Below are positions 1-9,358 of a DNA stretch of 64,000 nucleotides, piece after piece. The translations under genes were made by a program, and so were the position numbers. Every line of letters begins with the position of its first letter. Within the stretch, counting starts at the first letter, position 1. Below the pieces are notes generated by a model. It was not told the origin of the DNA. It ran no database searches and saw only the letters and a program-made list of their open reading frames with translations. The stretch is from Variovorax sp. E3 (lineage in GTDB: Bacteria > Pseudomonadota > Gammaproteobacteria > Burkholderiales > Burkholderiaceae_C). Where the stretch lies: the NCBI RefSeq assembly GCF_016082275.1, contig NZ_MOWM01000016.1, forward strand, positions 1 through 64,000, in the 5' to 3' direction.

Positions 1-301
1 CCGGCGCGTGGCGACCGAGGTCGAGTGGGAAATCGCCGCGCACGCCGCCGCGCGGCGCGGCTTTCGCTGGGCCGACGTGCATGAATGGACGGCGGGCACG
101 CTGCAGCCGTGGCCCGGTTACCAGGCCGACCCGTGGAGCGCGGGCGGGGAGTTCGATCCGGCGGCCGCGTTCGGTCGGGCGCGCGTGTTGCGCGGTGCGT
201 CGTTCGCGACGCGTGCGCGCCTGCGTTCGCTCAAGCGGCGCGGCTTTGCACTGCCGGAGCGCGACGACGGGTTCTTCGGCTTTCGCACCTGCGCGCTGTA
301 G
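1..301 (+). CDS. FGE-sulfatase/EgtB-type nonheme iron enzyme, C-terminal fragment (SenA-like)
   Basis: Only the last ~100 residues lie in the window; the frame is open at the left edge, so the start is outside. The fragment has the features of the formylglycine-generating-enzyme-like C-terminal domain of sulfoxide/selenoxide synthases: WADVHEWTAG, then PGYQADPW, then VLRGASFATRARL and the terminal FFGFRTCAL. This family joins a thiol or selenol to N-alpha-trimethylhistidine in ergothioneine or selenoneine synthesis. SenA, known from Variovorax, ends in the same style, but the substrate domain is not visible, so EgtB or another family member cannot be excluded. Confidence 0.72.
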   Translation, partial: RRVATEVEWEIAAHAAARRGFRWADVHEWTAGTLQPWPGYQADPWSAGGEFDPAAAFGRARVLRGASFATRARLRSLKRRGFALPERDDGFFGFRTCAL

Positions 302-313
302 CCCGGCTCTGCC

Positions 314-1753
314 TCAGCGCTCGCCGCCGGCCTCGGACGCCAGCGGGGGCGCCACCTCTTCCAGCGGCTTGCGCTCCGCGTCGGCCGCGTAGCGCAAAGC
401 CAGCAACCCCGCGACGATGACCAGCACCGCGCCGACGCCGTAGCCCACCATCACCGCGCTGCGGCTGCCGGTCTCGATCAGCAGGCCGAAGAGCAGCGGC
501 GCCGCGAAACCGCCCGCGCCCATGCCGACCGCGTAGAAGATCGCGATAGCCATGGCGCGCATCTCCAGCGGGAACACCTCGCTCACCGTGAGGTACGCCG
601 AACTCGCCGCCGCCGATGCCAGGAAGAACACCGCCGACCAGCACAGCGCCTGGCTGCGCGCGTCGAGCCAGCCCATCGTGAAGGCCCAGCCCGTGAGCGC
701 GAGGCCCACGCCCGCGAGCACGTAAGTCAGCGCGATCATCTTGCGTCGCCCCAGGCTGTCGAACAGCGGGCCCAGCAGCAGCGGCCCGAGCACGTTGCCG
801 AGCGCGAACGGAAAGATGTAGAGCGCCACGCGGCCTTCGGGCACGCCGTAGAAGCGCGTGAGCACCAGCGCGTAGGTGAAGAAGATCGCGTTGTAGAAAA
901 AGGCCTGCGAGATCATCAACGCCAGCGCGACCACGCTGCGCTGCCGGTAGCGCTTGAACAGCACGCGCGCCACCTCGCGCATCGACGGGCTGGCCTGGCG
1001 CGCGGCCGGGTAGCTGACGTGGCCCAGCGGCGCTGGCAGCGGGCCGTGCTGCGCTTCCACCTCGGCCTCGATTTTGTCGACGATGCGCCTGGCTTCGTCG
1101 GCGCGCCCGTGCGCGATGAGCCAGCGCGGGCTCTCGGGCACGTCGCGCCGCACCAGCAGGATGGCCACCGCCAGCACTGCGCCCAAGGCGAAGCCCGCGC
1201 GCCAGCCCCACACCGGGCCGATCACGCGCGCGTCGAGCAGCACCAGGCTGAGCGCCGCGCCCAGGGCCGCGCCGATCCAGAAGCTGCCGTTGATGGCGAG
1301 ATTGACGCGCCCGCGCACCCGCGCCGGAATGAGTTCGTCGATGGCCGAGTTGATGGCCGCGTACTCGCCGCCGATGCCCAGCCCCGTGACGAAGCGGCAC
1401 AACGCGAAGAAAGCGAAGTCGGGGGAGAAGGCCGTGGCCAGCGTGCCGATGGTGTAGACCACCAGCGTGACGAGAAAGAGCTTCTTGCGCCCGAGCTGGT
1501 CGGTGAGCCGCCCGAAGAGCAGGGCGCCGATCACCGCGCCCGCCACGTACACCGAGCCCGACAGGCCGATTTCGCCGGCCGTGAGCCCGAGCGTGTCGGG
1601 CCGCTCCAGCACCGCGCCGATGGAGCCGACCAGCGTGACCTCGAGCCCGTCGAGCACCCAGGCCACGCCCAGCGCGATCACCACGCGCCAATGCCAGCGC
1701 GACCACGGCAGGCGGTCCAGGCGCGCGGGGATGTCGCTGCGCAGTACCGTCAT
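314..1753 (-). CDS. MFS transporter, sugar/aromatic-acid-type
   Basis: Inner-membrane proton-coupled carrier of 479 residues, about the normal size for the 12-helix sugar-porter/AAHS-like part of the major facilitator superfamily. The loop 2-3 signature GRLTDQLGRKK sits at residues 81-91 and the helix 4 motif RFVTGLGIGGEY near 120-131; a second GRRK loop appears in the C-terminal half. The start is ATG at 1753. It converges on the preceding FGE-type gene with only 12 bases between stops. The substrate cannot be read from sequence. Confidence 0.85.
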   Translation of the reverse strand: MTVLRSDIPARLDRLPWSRWHWRVVIALGVAWVLDGLEVTLVGSIGAVLERPDTLGLTAGEIGLSGSVYVAGAVIGALLFGRLTDQLGRKKLFLVTLVVYTIGTLATAFSPDFAFFALCRFVTGLGIGGEYAAINSAIDELIPARVRGRVNLAINGSFWIGAALGAALSLVLLDARVIGPVWGWRAGFALGAVLAVAILLVRRDVPESPRWLIAHGRADEARRIVDKIEAEVEAQHGPLPAPLGHVSYPAARQASPSMREVARVLFKRYRQRSVVALALMISQAFFYNAIFFTYALVLTRFYGVPEGRVALYIFPFALGNVLGPLLLGPLFDSLGRRKMIALTYVLAGVGLALTGWAFTMGWLDARSQALCWSAVFFLASAAASSAYLTVSEVFPLEMRAMAIAIFYAVGMGAGGFAAPLLFGLLIETGSRSAVMVGYGVGAVLVIVAGLLALRYAADAERKPLEEVAPPLASEAGGER

Positions 1754-1830
1754 GCCGGTGATTCTGAAAGGCGGCCGGCGCGCCGCCTGTAGGACCCGGC
1801 CTCCGATCAGGCCGCGCCGGGAGGAAAGGC

Positions 1831-3185
1831 TCAGGCCGTTTCCGCCAGCGCGTCGGCCAGCGCGTTGACCATGCGGTCGATCTCGGCCTTCTCCGCGATG
1901 AACGGAGGCGCGAGCTGGATCGTGTCGCCGCCGTAGCGCACGTAGAAGCCCTTCTTCCAGCAGTTCATGGCGATCTCGTAGGGGCGGCGCGCGGGCTCGC
2001 CCGGCAGCGCGGCGATGGTCAGGCCGGCAGCCAGGCCGAAGTTGCGGATGTCGCTCACGTGCTTGCTGCCCTTCAGGCTGTGCACGGCGTTCTCGAAGTG
2101 CGGGGCCAGCGTCTGCACGCGGCCGATCATGTCTTCCTTCTGCAGCACGTCGAGCGCGGCGATGCCGGCGGCGCAGGCCACCGGGTGCGCGCCGTAGGTG
2201 TAGCCGTGCGGGAACTCGAGCATGTAGTCGGGGCCGCCTGCCGCCATGAAGGTGTCGTAGATCTCCTTGCTGGCGACCACCGCGCCCAGCGGCTGCGCGC
2301 CGTTGGTCACCTGCTTGGCGATGTTCATGATGTCCGGCGTCACGCCGAAGGCCTCGGCGCCCGTGAGCGCGCCGCAGCGGCCGAAACCGGTGATCACTTC
2401 GTCAAAAATCAGCAGGATGTTGTGGGCCGTGCAGATGTCGCGCAGGCGTTTCAGGTAGCCCTTGGGCGGAATCACCACGCCGGCCGAACCCGCGAAGGGC
2501 TCGACGATCACGGCCGCGATGTTCGATGCGTCGTGCAGCGCGATCAGGTCGAGCAGGCGGTCGGCCAGTTCGGCGCCGTTGTCGGCCATGCCTCGCGTGA
2601 AGGCGTTCGCGGCGAGCTGCGTGTGCGGCAGGTGGTCGGCCTCGACGCCCTGGCCGAACAGCTTGCGGTTGGCCGCGATGCCGCCCACCGAGATGCCGCC
2701 GTAGTTCACGCCGTGGTAGCCCTTCTCGCGGCCGATCAGGCGGGTCTTGCTGGCCTGGCCCTTGGTGCGCCAGTAGGCGCGCGCCATCTTCAGCGAGGTG
2801 TCGGCGGCTTCGGAGCCCGAGCCGGTGAAGAACACGTAGTCCAGGCCGGCGGGCGTCAGTTCCTTGATCTTGTTGGCCAGCTCGAACGAGAGCGGGTGGC
2901 CGAACTGGAAGGCGGGCGAGTAGTCGAGCTTGGCGATCTGGCGGCTCACCGCCTCGGTGATTTCGGGGCGGCCATGGCCCAGGCCCGAGCACCACAGGCC
3001 CGAGAGGCCGTCGAAGATCTTGCGGCCGTCGCGTCGGTGAAGTAGGCGCCCTTGGCCTCCACGATGATCCGCGGATCGGCCTTGAAATTGCGGTTGCCGG
3101 TGTAGGGCATCCAGTGCGCGTCGAGCCAGGCGGCGTCGGTGCGCAGGGCGGGCGTGGGTTCGATGGCGGGGGTTGCAAGGGTCAT
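1831..3185 (-). CDS. Class III omega-amino acid aminotransferase, frameshifted
   Basis: PLP-dependent transaminase of the omega-amino acid:pyruvate / beta-alanine type. The N-terminal part (start ATG 3185, MTLATPAIEPTP) and the C-terminal part are in different frames; they join if one base is added near 3027, where the sequence should read ..YFTDADGRKIFDGLSGLW. Corrected length is about 451 residues, normal for the family. Visible motifs are FTGSGSEAAD (phosphate binding), IFDEVITGFGRCG (ring-binding Asp) and AKQVTNGAQPLGAV, whose Lys (about 291) would form the Schiff base. It is divergent from the LysR regulator next door, its likely controller. The break is probably a sequencing error. Confidence 0.85.
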
Positions 3186-3293
3186 GGCGTTCCGCCGGGG
3201 GCGGGCTCCGAAGGAGGGTTATGGGATGCGCCGATTGTTCGCAGACCCTTCAGTGTGGAGAATGGCGCAATATCAATGTTCACTTGACACTTC

Positions 3294-4241
3294 ATGCAAG
3301 TAAAGGCGCAAGCCAAAAACAGCGCCAGGAACCGTGCCGTGCTGGGGCAGATCAGCGACATGGACCTGCGCCTGCTCAAGGTGTTCAAGAGCGTGGTCGA
3401 CTGCGGCGGCATGGCGGCCGCCGAGCTGGAGCTGAACATCGGCACCTCCACCGTGAGCCGGCACGTGAAGGACCTGGAAACGCGGCTCGGGTTGGTGCTG
3501 TGCCGGCGCGGGCGCGCGGGCTTCGCGCTCACCGCCGAGGGCCAGCGCGTGTACGACGAGACCCTGCGCCTGCTGGCCTCGGTCGATGCGTTTCGCGGCA
3601 GCATCGACGACATCCACAACCGCATGGGCGGACAACTCGAGGTGGCGCTGTTCGACAAGACCGCCACCAACCCGAAGGCGCGCATCGGCGAGGCGATTGC
3701 GCGCTTCACCGAGATCGCGCCGGAAGTGAACCTGGCGGTGCATGTGGGGTCGATCAACGCCATCGAGCAGGGGGTGCTGGACGGCAATTTCCAGATCGGC
3801 ATCATCCCCGCGCACCGGGCCTCGCAGAGCCTGGTGTATGCGGATCTTTTCGACGAGACCATGCTGCTGTATTGCGGCAAGGGGCATCCGCTGTTCGACA
3901 GCAGCCACGCCAAGCTCACGTGGGCGAAGCTGGGGGCGCATCACTTCGCGGGGCTGGGGTATCACTCGCCGAACATGGAACTGAGCCACCGCGCCAGGCT
4001 GTCGCGCAAGGCGACGGGGTTCGACCAGGAGGCGATTGCGACGCTGATTCTTTCGGGGCGGTTCCTGGGCTTCTTGCCGGACCACTACGCGCAGGTGTTC
4101 GAAGAGCGCGGGTTGATGAAGGCGGTGCTGCCGGCAAGGTTCAACTACGTGTGCCGGTTCGTGAGTTTGCTGCGCAGGTCGCCGAAGCCTTCGCGGGCGG
4201 TGCTGGCGTTTCAGGAGTGCCTGGCGTGGGCGCACGGGTAG
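3294..4241 (+). CDS. LysR-family transcriptional regulator
   Basis: DNA-binding regulator with an N-terminal winged helix-turn-helix (DLRLLKVFKSVVDCGG.. STVSRHVKDLETRLG) and a C-terminal LysR substrate-binding fold; 315 residues from ATG 3294. A second candidate start is ATG 3360 (MDLRLLKV), which matches the usual LysR N-terminus; a TTGACA at 3284-3289 overlaps the first start and would favour the later one. Divergent from the class III aminotransferase across about 110 bases, the classic arrangement for a LysR activator and its target, so it probably senses an amine or amino-acid substrate of that enzyme. Confidence 0.85.
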   Translation: MQVKAQAKNSARNRAVLGQISDMDLRLLKVFKSVVDCGGMAAAELELNIGTSTVSRHVKDLETRLGLVLCRRGRAGFALTAEGQRVYDETLRLLASVDAFRGSIDDIHNRMGGQLEVALFDKTATNPKARIGEAIARFTEIAPEVNLAVHVGSINAIEQGVLDGNFQIGIIPAHRASQSLVYADLFDETMLLYCGKGHPLFDSSHAKLTWAKLGAHHFAGLGYHSPNMELSHRARLSRKATGFDQEAIATLILSGRFLGFLPDHYAQVFEERGLMKAVLPARFNYVCRFVSLLRRSPKPSRAVLAFQECLAWAHG

Positions 4242-4458
4242 GGGGTGGGGGGGCGTGAATTTGCCACGGTCGTGCGGATTGATTTCCTCTGATGACCGCT
4301 GAGTGACTATTGTTTGCAGTGTGAGTCGCCGGGGTGCCGCAGACTTTTGGATCACCAATTCGTCAGTGGTCCATGTCGGCTCTTACTGTTTGTTCCCCAG
4401 CGATTCTCTCCATAGTCCGCGTGTTATGGAATGAGCCTTTAGCGAGACTCGCGCAGTG

Positions 4459-5642
4459 ATGGCCTTCCTGATTTTCTCAAGAAGGACCTGGGGCCATTTA
4501 GCGACTCCGGTCGCTGTATTTGTTTTCACCATTCTCTTGGCAGGTTGCCCAACGAACGATGACCGTTCCGCGGCGCCCGTGCTTCTCCGTTTTTCCAAGC
4601 TTGATGCATTTGATCCTCATCGTCGAAGCTTTGAATGCATGCACGAAGAAGATGCCAATCCACCATTCACGGCGGATGCCCAAACGCTGTTCGAACAAGG
4701 TATGACCGCAACGAGCCATGACTTGTGGCCTGACGACCGTGACTACACAAAAGCGGCGCGACTTTGGGTGCAGGCGTCCGAGCAAGGCCATTGGAAAGCG
4801 CAATTCAATCTTGCCGGACTTCATCTGAAGGGGTTGGGCGTGCCGCAGAACATCGAGAGGGCGATTGAACTTACCGAGGACTTGATGCGCAGGGGCGTTC
4901 CAGCGGCTTGGGACAACATGGGCGCCTACCACATGGGCGGGGTCGGCCCGTTAAAGCAGGATGCAAATGTGGCCTATGCCTTTTGGCAAAAGGCGGCGGA
5001 CATGGGAAGCATCGCGGCACAGGCGCATCTCGGCGAAAAGCTGAATGCAGGGCATGACGAGCCCCCGTTTTTTGGGGAAACGCGACTGTCGGCCTCAGGA
5101 TGTTGGAGTGCGCGTTTGCACAAGGTTCGGGAAATGCCGCATACCAACTTGCAATGACTCAAGGCCGCGACGCCAAGCAGCAGGACGACTACTCGCGTGC
5201 GCTGGGGACTTTTCAGGCAGGTGCCAGACTGGGTAGCGAGAAGTCAGCGAACAGTTTGGCCGTTGCCTTCTATTTTGGACGCCCCCTCGTTGACCTCCAT
5301 GTGGACTTGGCACGCGCCGAGCGCTATTCGGTCTTGGGTGATGCCCTTTGGCGCAATCCCGATCTTCGCTTCCCCAGTCTCGACGAGGTATTGCCCCTGC
5401 CTCCGGCGCAACTGCCCCAGTGGAACGGCGACAGGCAAACGCTGATCGACGCAGCCGAAGCCCTCGTCGTGCAGCCCGCTGCGCGGCCCATGCCAAGCTC
5501 CGGGGGCACCGGCCGAGCGCGACTTCCCCTGAGCCACGAGTTGCTGACAGAGATCCGCCGTGTAGACGTTGAGGCCAAGAGCCATATTTCCCGCACCAAC
5601 TACTGGCAGTCCCGGTCGTATCAGCAAAAGGGCCAAGCATGA
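4459..5642 (+). CDS. Sel1-repeat (DUF6396-like) lipoprotein, frameshifted
   Basis: A lipoprotein signal (about 29 residues ending LLAGC) is followed by Sel1/TPR-like helical repeats, for example AAQAHLGEKL and QFNLAGLHLKGLGVPQN. The frame breaks in a run of six T at 5068-5073; adding one T gives PPFFWGNATVGLRMLECAFA and a continuous protein of about 394 residues to 5642. The layout resembles SEL1-like proteins of the DUF6396 type, often seen near type VI secretion effectors, but no secretion gene is in the window. The preferred start is ATG 4459 (GTG 4456 precedes it). Base composition is AT-richer than the neighbours, suggesting acquired DNA. It overlaps the next gene by ATGA. Confidence 0.72.
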
Positions 5643-6133
5643 GCGCACAACAAATCATCCTGGATCACGACAAGTGGCGCAAAGGCGTGGGCGGTGCGCC
5701 GGCCGGGCTGAGTGGAGAAAGCGATGCCAACGCCTATGCCGGGCTCGACCTCAACCTGATCACCTTCTCGGCCAGCACGTTCACCGGCAGCAGCTTTTCC
5801 GCGACGACATTCAAGGACGCGAGTTGGTCTTCGTGCCAGTTCCAGGGCTGTACTTTCAGCAAGTGCGACTTCGAGCGCCTGCGCATGGCGGGGTGCACCT
5901 TCACGGGCTGCACTTTCGAGAGCGCCGCGTTTCAGGGCGCTGAATGGAGCCAGTGCAGCTTCAGAGGCTGCACCTGGACGAACCTGAATTTCGACAACTG
6001 CCAGTGGCAGGCCGTAGGCATCCTCGACTGCGGCGGTACCTCCATCACGGGCACCAACCTGCGAGGCGCTCAGGTGGATTTCACGGGCAGCAACTTCCAG
6101 CACATGGAACTCACGAACGCGCGCATCAACTGA
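5639..6133 (+). CDS. Pentapeptide-repeat protein
   Basis: A 164-residue protein made largely of pentapeptide repeats with the A(D/N)LXX-type periodicity (for example FTGSSFSATTFKDASW, CTFSKCDFERLRMAG, NLRGAQVDFTGSNF), predicted to fold as a right-handed quadrilateral beta-helix. An N-terminal 25-residue non-repeat stretch contains LDHDKWRKGVGG. It starts inside the stop codon of the Sel1 lipoprotein gene (ATGA overlap), so the two are translationally coupled. Such proteins often accompany type VI secretion modules, but its own function is unknown. Confidence 0.82.
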   Translation: MSAQQIILDHDKWRKGVGGAPAGLSGESDANAYAGLDLNLITFSASTFTGSSFSATTFKDASWSSCQFQGCTFSKCDFERLRMAGCTFTGCTFESAAFQGAEWSQCSFRGCTWTNLNFDNCQWQAVGILDCGGTSITGTNLRGAQVDFTGSNFQHMELTNARIN

Positions 6134-6134
6134 C

Positions 6135-6189
<55 letters not shown>

Positions 6190-6954
6190 CTACCGCTGCC
6201 CGCTCGGCAGCAACAAATGCTTCGCCCCGATGTGCGCTTCCATCTCGTGCATGTGCTGCTCCGCATCGATCATGTGCTCAGCCATCAGCCGCCGCACCTC
6301 CTCGGCGTCTTCCTTGCGGTAGGCGGCCAGCAGTTGGGTGTGATAGTCCACGTTGGTCTCGCCGAAGTGGTGGTGGTCCAGCGCTTTCTTGTAGACCACG
6401 AGGTCGCGCAGCAGGTCGTTGAGAAACCTGCACATGAAAGACAGCACCGGATTGGGGCAGCTCTCGGCCAACATGGTGTGAAAAGCCAGTTCGGCCTCGC
6501 GCTGGATGCGCAGTTCGTCGTCGTTGCCGGGCTCGATGGCGCACAGGCGGATGTTTTCTTCGAGCTTCTCGAACTGCGCCGGTGTCAGTTTGCCGACCAC
6601 GCTCACCGCCAATTCGGGCTCCAGCGCCTTGCGCAGCTGGTAGATGTGGTGGCCGTCGAGGTGGTGAAAGTGCAGGAAGTTGCGCAGCGGCTCCGACGCG
6701 TGGTCGACCGACACCTGCTGCAGGTACGCACCGCCGCCGGGGCCGGTGCGAATGGAGATCAGGCCGCGCACCTCCAGCGCCTTCAGCGCCTCACGCACGG
6801 TGCTCTTCGAATAGCCGAACAGCTCGATCAGCTCCTTCTCGTTCGGTAGCCGGTCGCCCGGCTGCTTGCGCTCCGCAACGATCCAGCGCTTGACGTCTTC
6901 GACGATGACGTCCGAGAGCTTTTGCCGCTTTGGGCGGTGTTGCCCCACTGTCAT
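6190..6954 (-). CDS. GntR/FadR-family regulator (FCD domain)
   Basis: A 254-residue regulator with an N-terminal winged helix (residues ~10-75, with LPNEKELIELFGYSKSTVRE and a beta-wing ISIRTGPGGGAYL) and a C-terminal all-helical FCD ligand domain (~95-225) containing the metal/ligand-binding His and Asp/Arg positions (AFHTMLAESCPN; HTQLLAAYRKEDAEE). It is divergent from the ABC importer operon beginning at 7163 and most likely represses it until a carboxylated ligand binds. Confidence 0.87.
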   Translation of the reverse strand: MTVGQHRPKRQKLSDVIVEDVKRWIVAERKQPGDRLPNEKELIELFGYSKSTVREALKALEVRGLISIRTGPGGGAYLQQVSVDHASEPLRNFLHFHHLDGHHIYQLRKALEPELAVSVVGKLTPAQFEKLEENIRLCAIEPGNDDELRIQREAELAFHTMLAESCPNPVLSFMCRFLNDLLRDLVVYKKALDHHHFGETNVDYHTQLLAAYRKEDAEEVRRLMAEHMIDAEQHMHEMEAHIGAKHLLLPSGQR

Positions 6955-7054
6955 TCGCGCACTCCATGCCCATCAAGAGAAGCGCGGACTGCGCAACCAC
7001 GCGCGATCTTAATCAACTGCATCGGGACGAAGACTCTGGTTTTGGGCACGGCGT

Positions 7055-7083
7055 TTGCTAGCGGGTTTTTACCAGCATATTAA
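7055..7083 (+). promoter_or_regulatory. Putative promoter of the ABC importer operon
   Basis: TTGCTA (7055-7060) and TATTAA (7078-7083) are 17 bases apart, about 80 bases upstream of the binding-protein start, in an AT-richer stretch between the FadR-type regulator and the operon. The match to a sigma-70 promoter is partial. Confidence 0.33.
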
Positions 7084-7162
7084 TCCTATTTATCCGCTTA
7101 AATTCGCCGCCATCGCGGATCACGCCTTTTTCCTTACTTCCACACCACGACCGGAGAACTCC

Positions 7163-8368
7163 ATGCAACGCAGACACCTTCTTCAGCTGGCCGCCCTGTC
7201 GGCCGCCCCCGCATCCCTGCTGGCGGGCCGCGCGGCTTTTGCCCAGTCGGCCGACGCGATCCGCTTCGGCTGCCCGGTCCCGATGTCGGGCGCCTTCGCG
7301 GCCAACGGCAAGTTCGCCGACCTGGGGATGAAGCTGGCCATCGAGCAGTACGGCAGCGTGCTGAAGCGGCCGCTGGCCTACACGGTGCTCGACACCGAAG
7401 GCAAGCCCGCGACGGCCGTGCGCAAGGTGCAGGAAGCCTCGCAGCAGCAGGGCACGAAGTTCTTCGCGGGCGGCATCCTGTCGTCCGAATCGCTGGCCAT
7501 GGGCAAGGAAGCCGAAAAAGCCGGCGGCCTGTTCATCACCACCGCCGGCGCGGACGAGATCACGGGCAAGGACTGCAACCCCGCCACCTTCCGCTGGTCG
7601 GTGCCCACCTTCGGTGCGATCGAGCAGACCGTGCGCCCGCTGATCGCGTCGATGCCCAAGGCCAAGCGCTGGTACACCATCACGCCGCAGTACGTGTTCG
7701 GCGACGGCCTGCTGAGCGCGGCCAAGGCCATCTTCCAGGAGAAGGGCATCGAGCACGTGGGCAACAGCTACCACTCGCTCAACGAGAAGGAGTTCAGCGG
7801 CTACCTCACCAACGCCGCGGCCGCCAAGCCCGACGTGCTGCTGCTGCTCAACTTCGGTGCGCAGTCGTCCGACGCGCTGCGTCAGGCCATCAGCTTCGGC
7901 ATGAACAAGAACATGACGATCCTCATGGCCTGGGCCTCGGGCCTGGAGCAGTTCGAGTCGCTGGGCGCGGACCTGTGCGACGGCGTCTACTTCGGTGCGC
8001 AGTACTGGCACACCGCCGACACGGCGCTGAACAAGGACCTGGTCAAGCGCACGGCCGACAAGCTCAAGATCGTGCCCAACTACAGCCTTGCGGGCTCGTA
8101 TGTCTGCACCAAGATCCTGATCGACGGCATCGTGAAGGCGGGCACGGTGGACCAGAAGGCCGTGATCGCCGCGCTCGAGGGCATGAAGTTCGACGGCCTC
8201 ACCGGCACCGAGGAAATCCGCAAGGCCGACCACCAGGTCATCAAGGACTACTACCTGCTCAAGGGCAAGGCCAAGTCGAAGATGCAGAACCCGGCGGACT
8301 TCGTCGACGTGATCAGCTCGGGCAAGTCTTTCCTCCCGGTCGACAAGACCGGCTGCAAATTGGGCTGA
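7163..8368 (+). CDS. Branched-chain-type ABC transporter substrate-binding protein
   Basis: Periplasmic ligand-binding protein of the LivJ/LivK (peripla_BP_6) family, 401 residues from ATG 7163. That start gives a clean export signal, MQRRHLLQLAALSAAPASLL, with cleavage after AFA; the double Arg could make it Tat-type. The mature part begins DAIRFGCPVPMSGAF, the usual family opening, and ends VISSGKSFLPVDKTGCKLG. First gene of the operon with livH, livM, livG and livF homologues. The ligand is not fixed by sequence; downstream hydrolases suggest an amide- or carbamoyl-containing compound. Confidence 0.88.
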   Translation: MQRRHLLQLAALSAAPASLLAGRAAFAQSADAIRFGCPVPMSGAFAANGKFADLGMKLAIEQYGSVLKRPLAYTVLDTEGKPATAVRKVQEASQQQGTKFFAGGILSSESLAMGKEAEKAGGLFITTAGADEITGKDCNPATFRWSVPTFGAIEQTVRPLIASMPKAKRWYTITPQYVFGDGLLSAAKAIFQEKGIEHVGNSYHSLNEKEFSGYLTNAAAAKPDVLLLLNFGAQSSDALRQAISFGMNKNMTILMAWASGLEQFESLGADLCDGVYFGAQYWHTADTALNKDLVKRTADKLKIVPNYSLAGSYVCTKILIDGIVKAGTVDQKAVIAALEGMKFDGLTGTEEIRKADHQVIKDYYLLKGKAKSKMQNPADFVDVISSGKSFLPVDKTGCKLG

Positions 8369-8497
8369 CCCCCAGGCTTGCCCACTGCGTGTGGCCTCCC
8401 ACCCCCTTGCCGGGGGCAACACCTGCGGCCCGGCGAAGCCGGTTCCGCGGTGTTCCTGGAAGGCGCACTGCTTTCGTGTCCGCGATCACTCACACCT

Positions 8498-9358
8498 ATG
8501 TCCGTCTACCTGCTCCAGACCATCAACGGAATCGGCATCGGCATGCTGTATTTCCTGCTGGCCGTTGGCTTGTCCATCGTGTTCGGCCTGCTGCGCTTCG
8601 TGAACTTCGCGCATGGCGCTTTCTACCTGCTGGGCGCCTACCTCTGCTACCAGGCCACGCAATGGGGGCTGAACTTCTGGGCCTCGCTGGTGCTGGTGCC
8701 GCTGTGCGTCGGCGCGCTCGGCTGGCTGGCCGAGAAGCTGCTGCTGCGCCGCGTGTACGCCAAGGCGCACGAGTTCCACATCCTCGTGACGGTGGGCCTG
8801 GCGCTCGCGGTGCAGGAGATCGTCATCGTGTTCTGGGGCCCGCTGGGCAACAGCGTGCCCACGCCTGACTTGCTGCAGGGCGTGGTGATGTGGGGCTCGT
8901 TCGTCTATCCCAAGTACCGGCTGTTCGTGATCGGCTTCACCGCCGTGCTCGCGATCATCCTGTGGTGGGTGCTCGAAGGCACGCGGCTGGGCAGCGCGGT
9001 GCGCGCGGGCAGCGAATCGACCGAGATGGTGTCGCTGCTGGGCATCAACGTGTTCCGCGTGTTCAGCCTGGTGTTCGCGCTCGGCGCGGCCACGGCGGCG
9101 CTGGCGGGCGTGCTGGCCGCGCCGATCCGCGGGGCCGAACCGTTCATGGGCGTCGAGGCGCTGAGCGTCGCGTTCGTGGTGGTGGTGATCGGCGGGCTCG
9201 GTAGCTTCGGCGGCGCGCTCGTGGGCGGCCTGCTGATCGGCATCGTGCAGAGCCTCATGAGCACCATCTGGCCGCCGGGGGCGAGCCTGATGGTCTACAT
9301 CGCGATGGCGGCCGTGCTGCTGCTGCGCCCGCATGGCCTGCTCGGCCGCAAAGGATGA
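8498..9358 (+). CDS. Branched-chain-type ABC permease, LivH family
   Basis: Hydrophobic inner-membrane permease of about 286 residues. The start ATG 8498 gives MSVYLLQTINGIGIGMLYFLLA, the typical LivH N-terminus; the open frame extends upstream but is unlikely to be coding. RFVNFAHGAFYLLGAY and GGLGSFGGALVGGLLIG are family hallmarks, the latter near the C-terminal coupling region. It follows the binding protein after 129 bases and overlaps livM by ATGA, so livH and livM are coupled. Confidence 0.9.
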   Translation: MSVYLLQTINGIGIGMLYFLLAVGLSIVFGLLRFVNFAHGAFYLLGAYLCYQATQWGLNFWASLVLVPLCVGALGWLAEKLLLRRVYAKAHEFHILVTVGLALAVQEIVIVFWGPLGNSVPTPDLLQGVVMWGSFVYPKYRLFVIGFTAVLAIILWWVLEGTRLGSAVRAGSESTEMVSLLGINVFRVFSLVFALGAATAALAGVLAAPIRGAEPFMGVEALSVAFVVVVIGGLGSFGGALVGGLLIGIVQSLMSTIWPPGASLMVYIAMAAVLLLRPHGLLGRKG

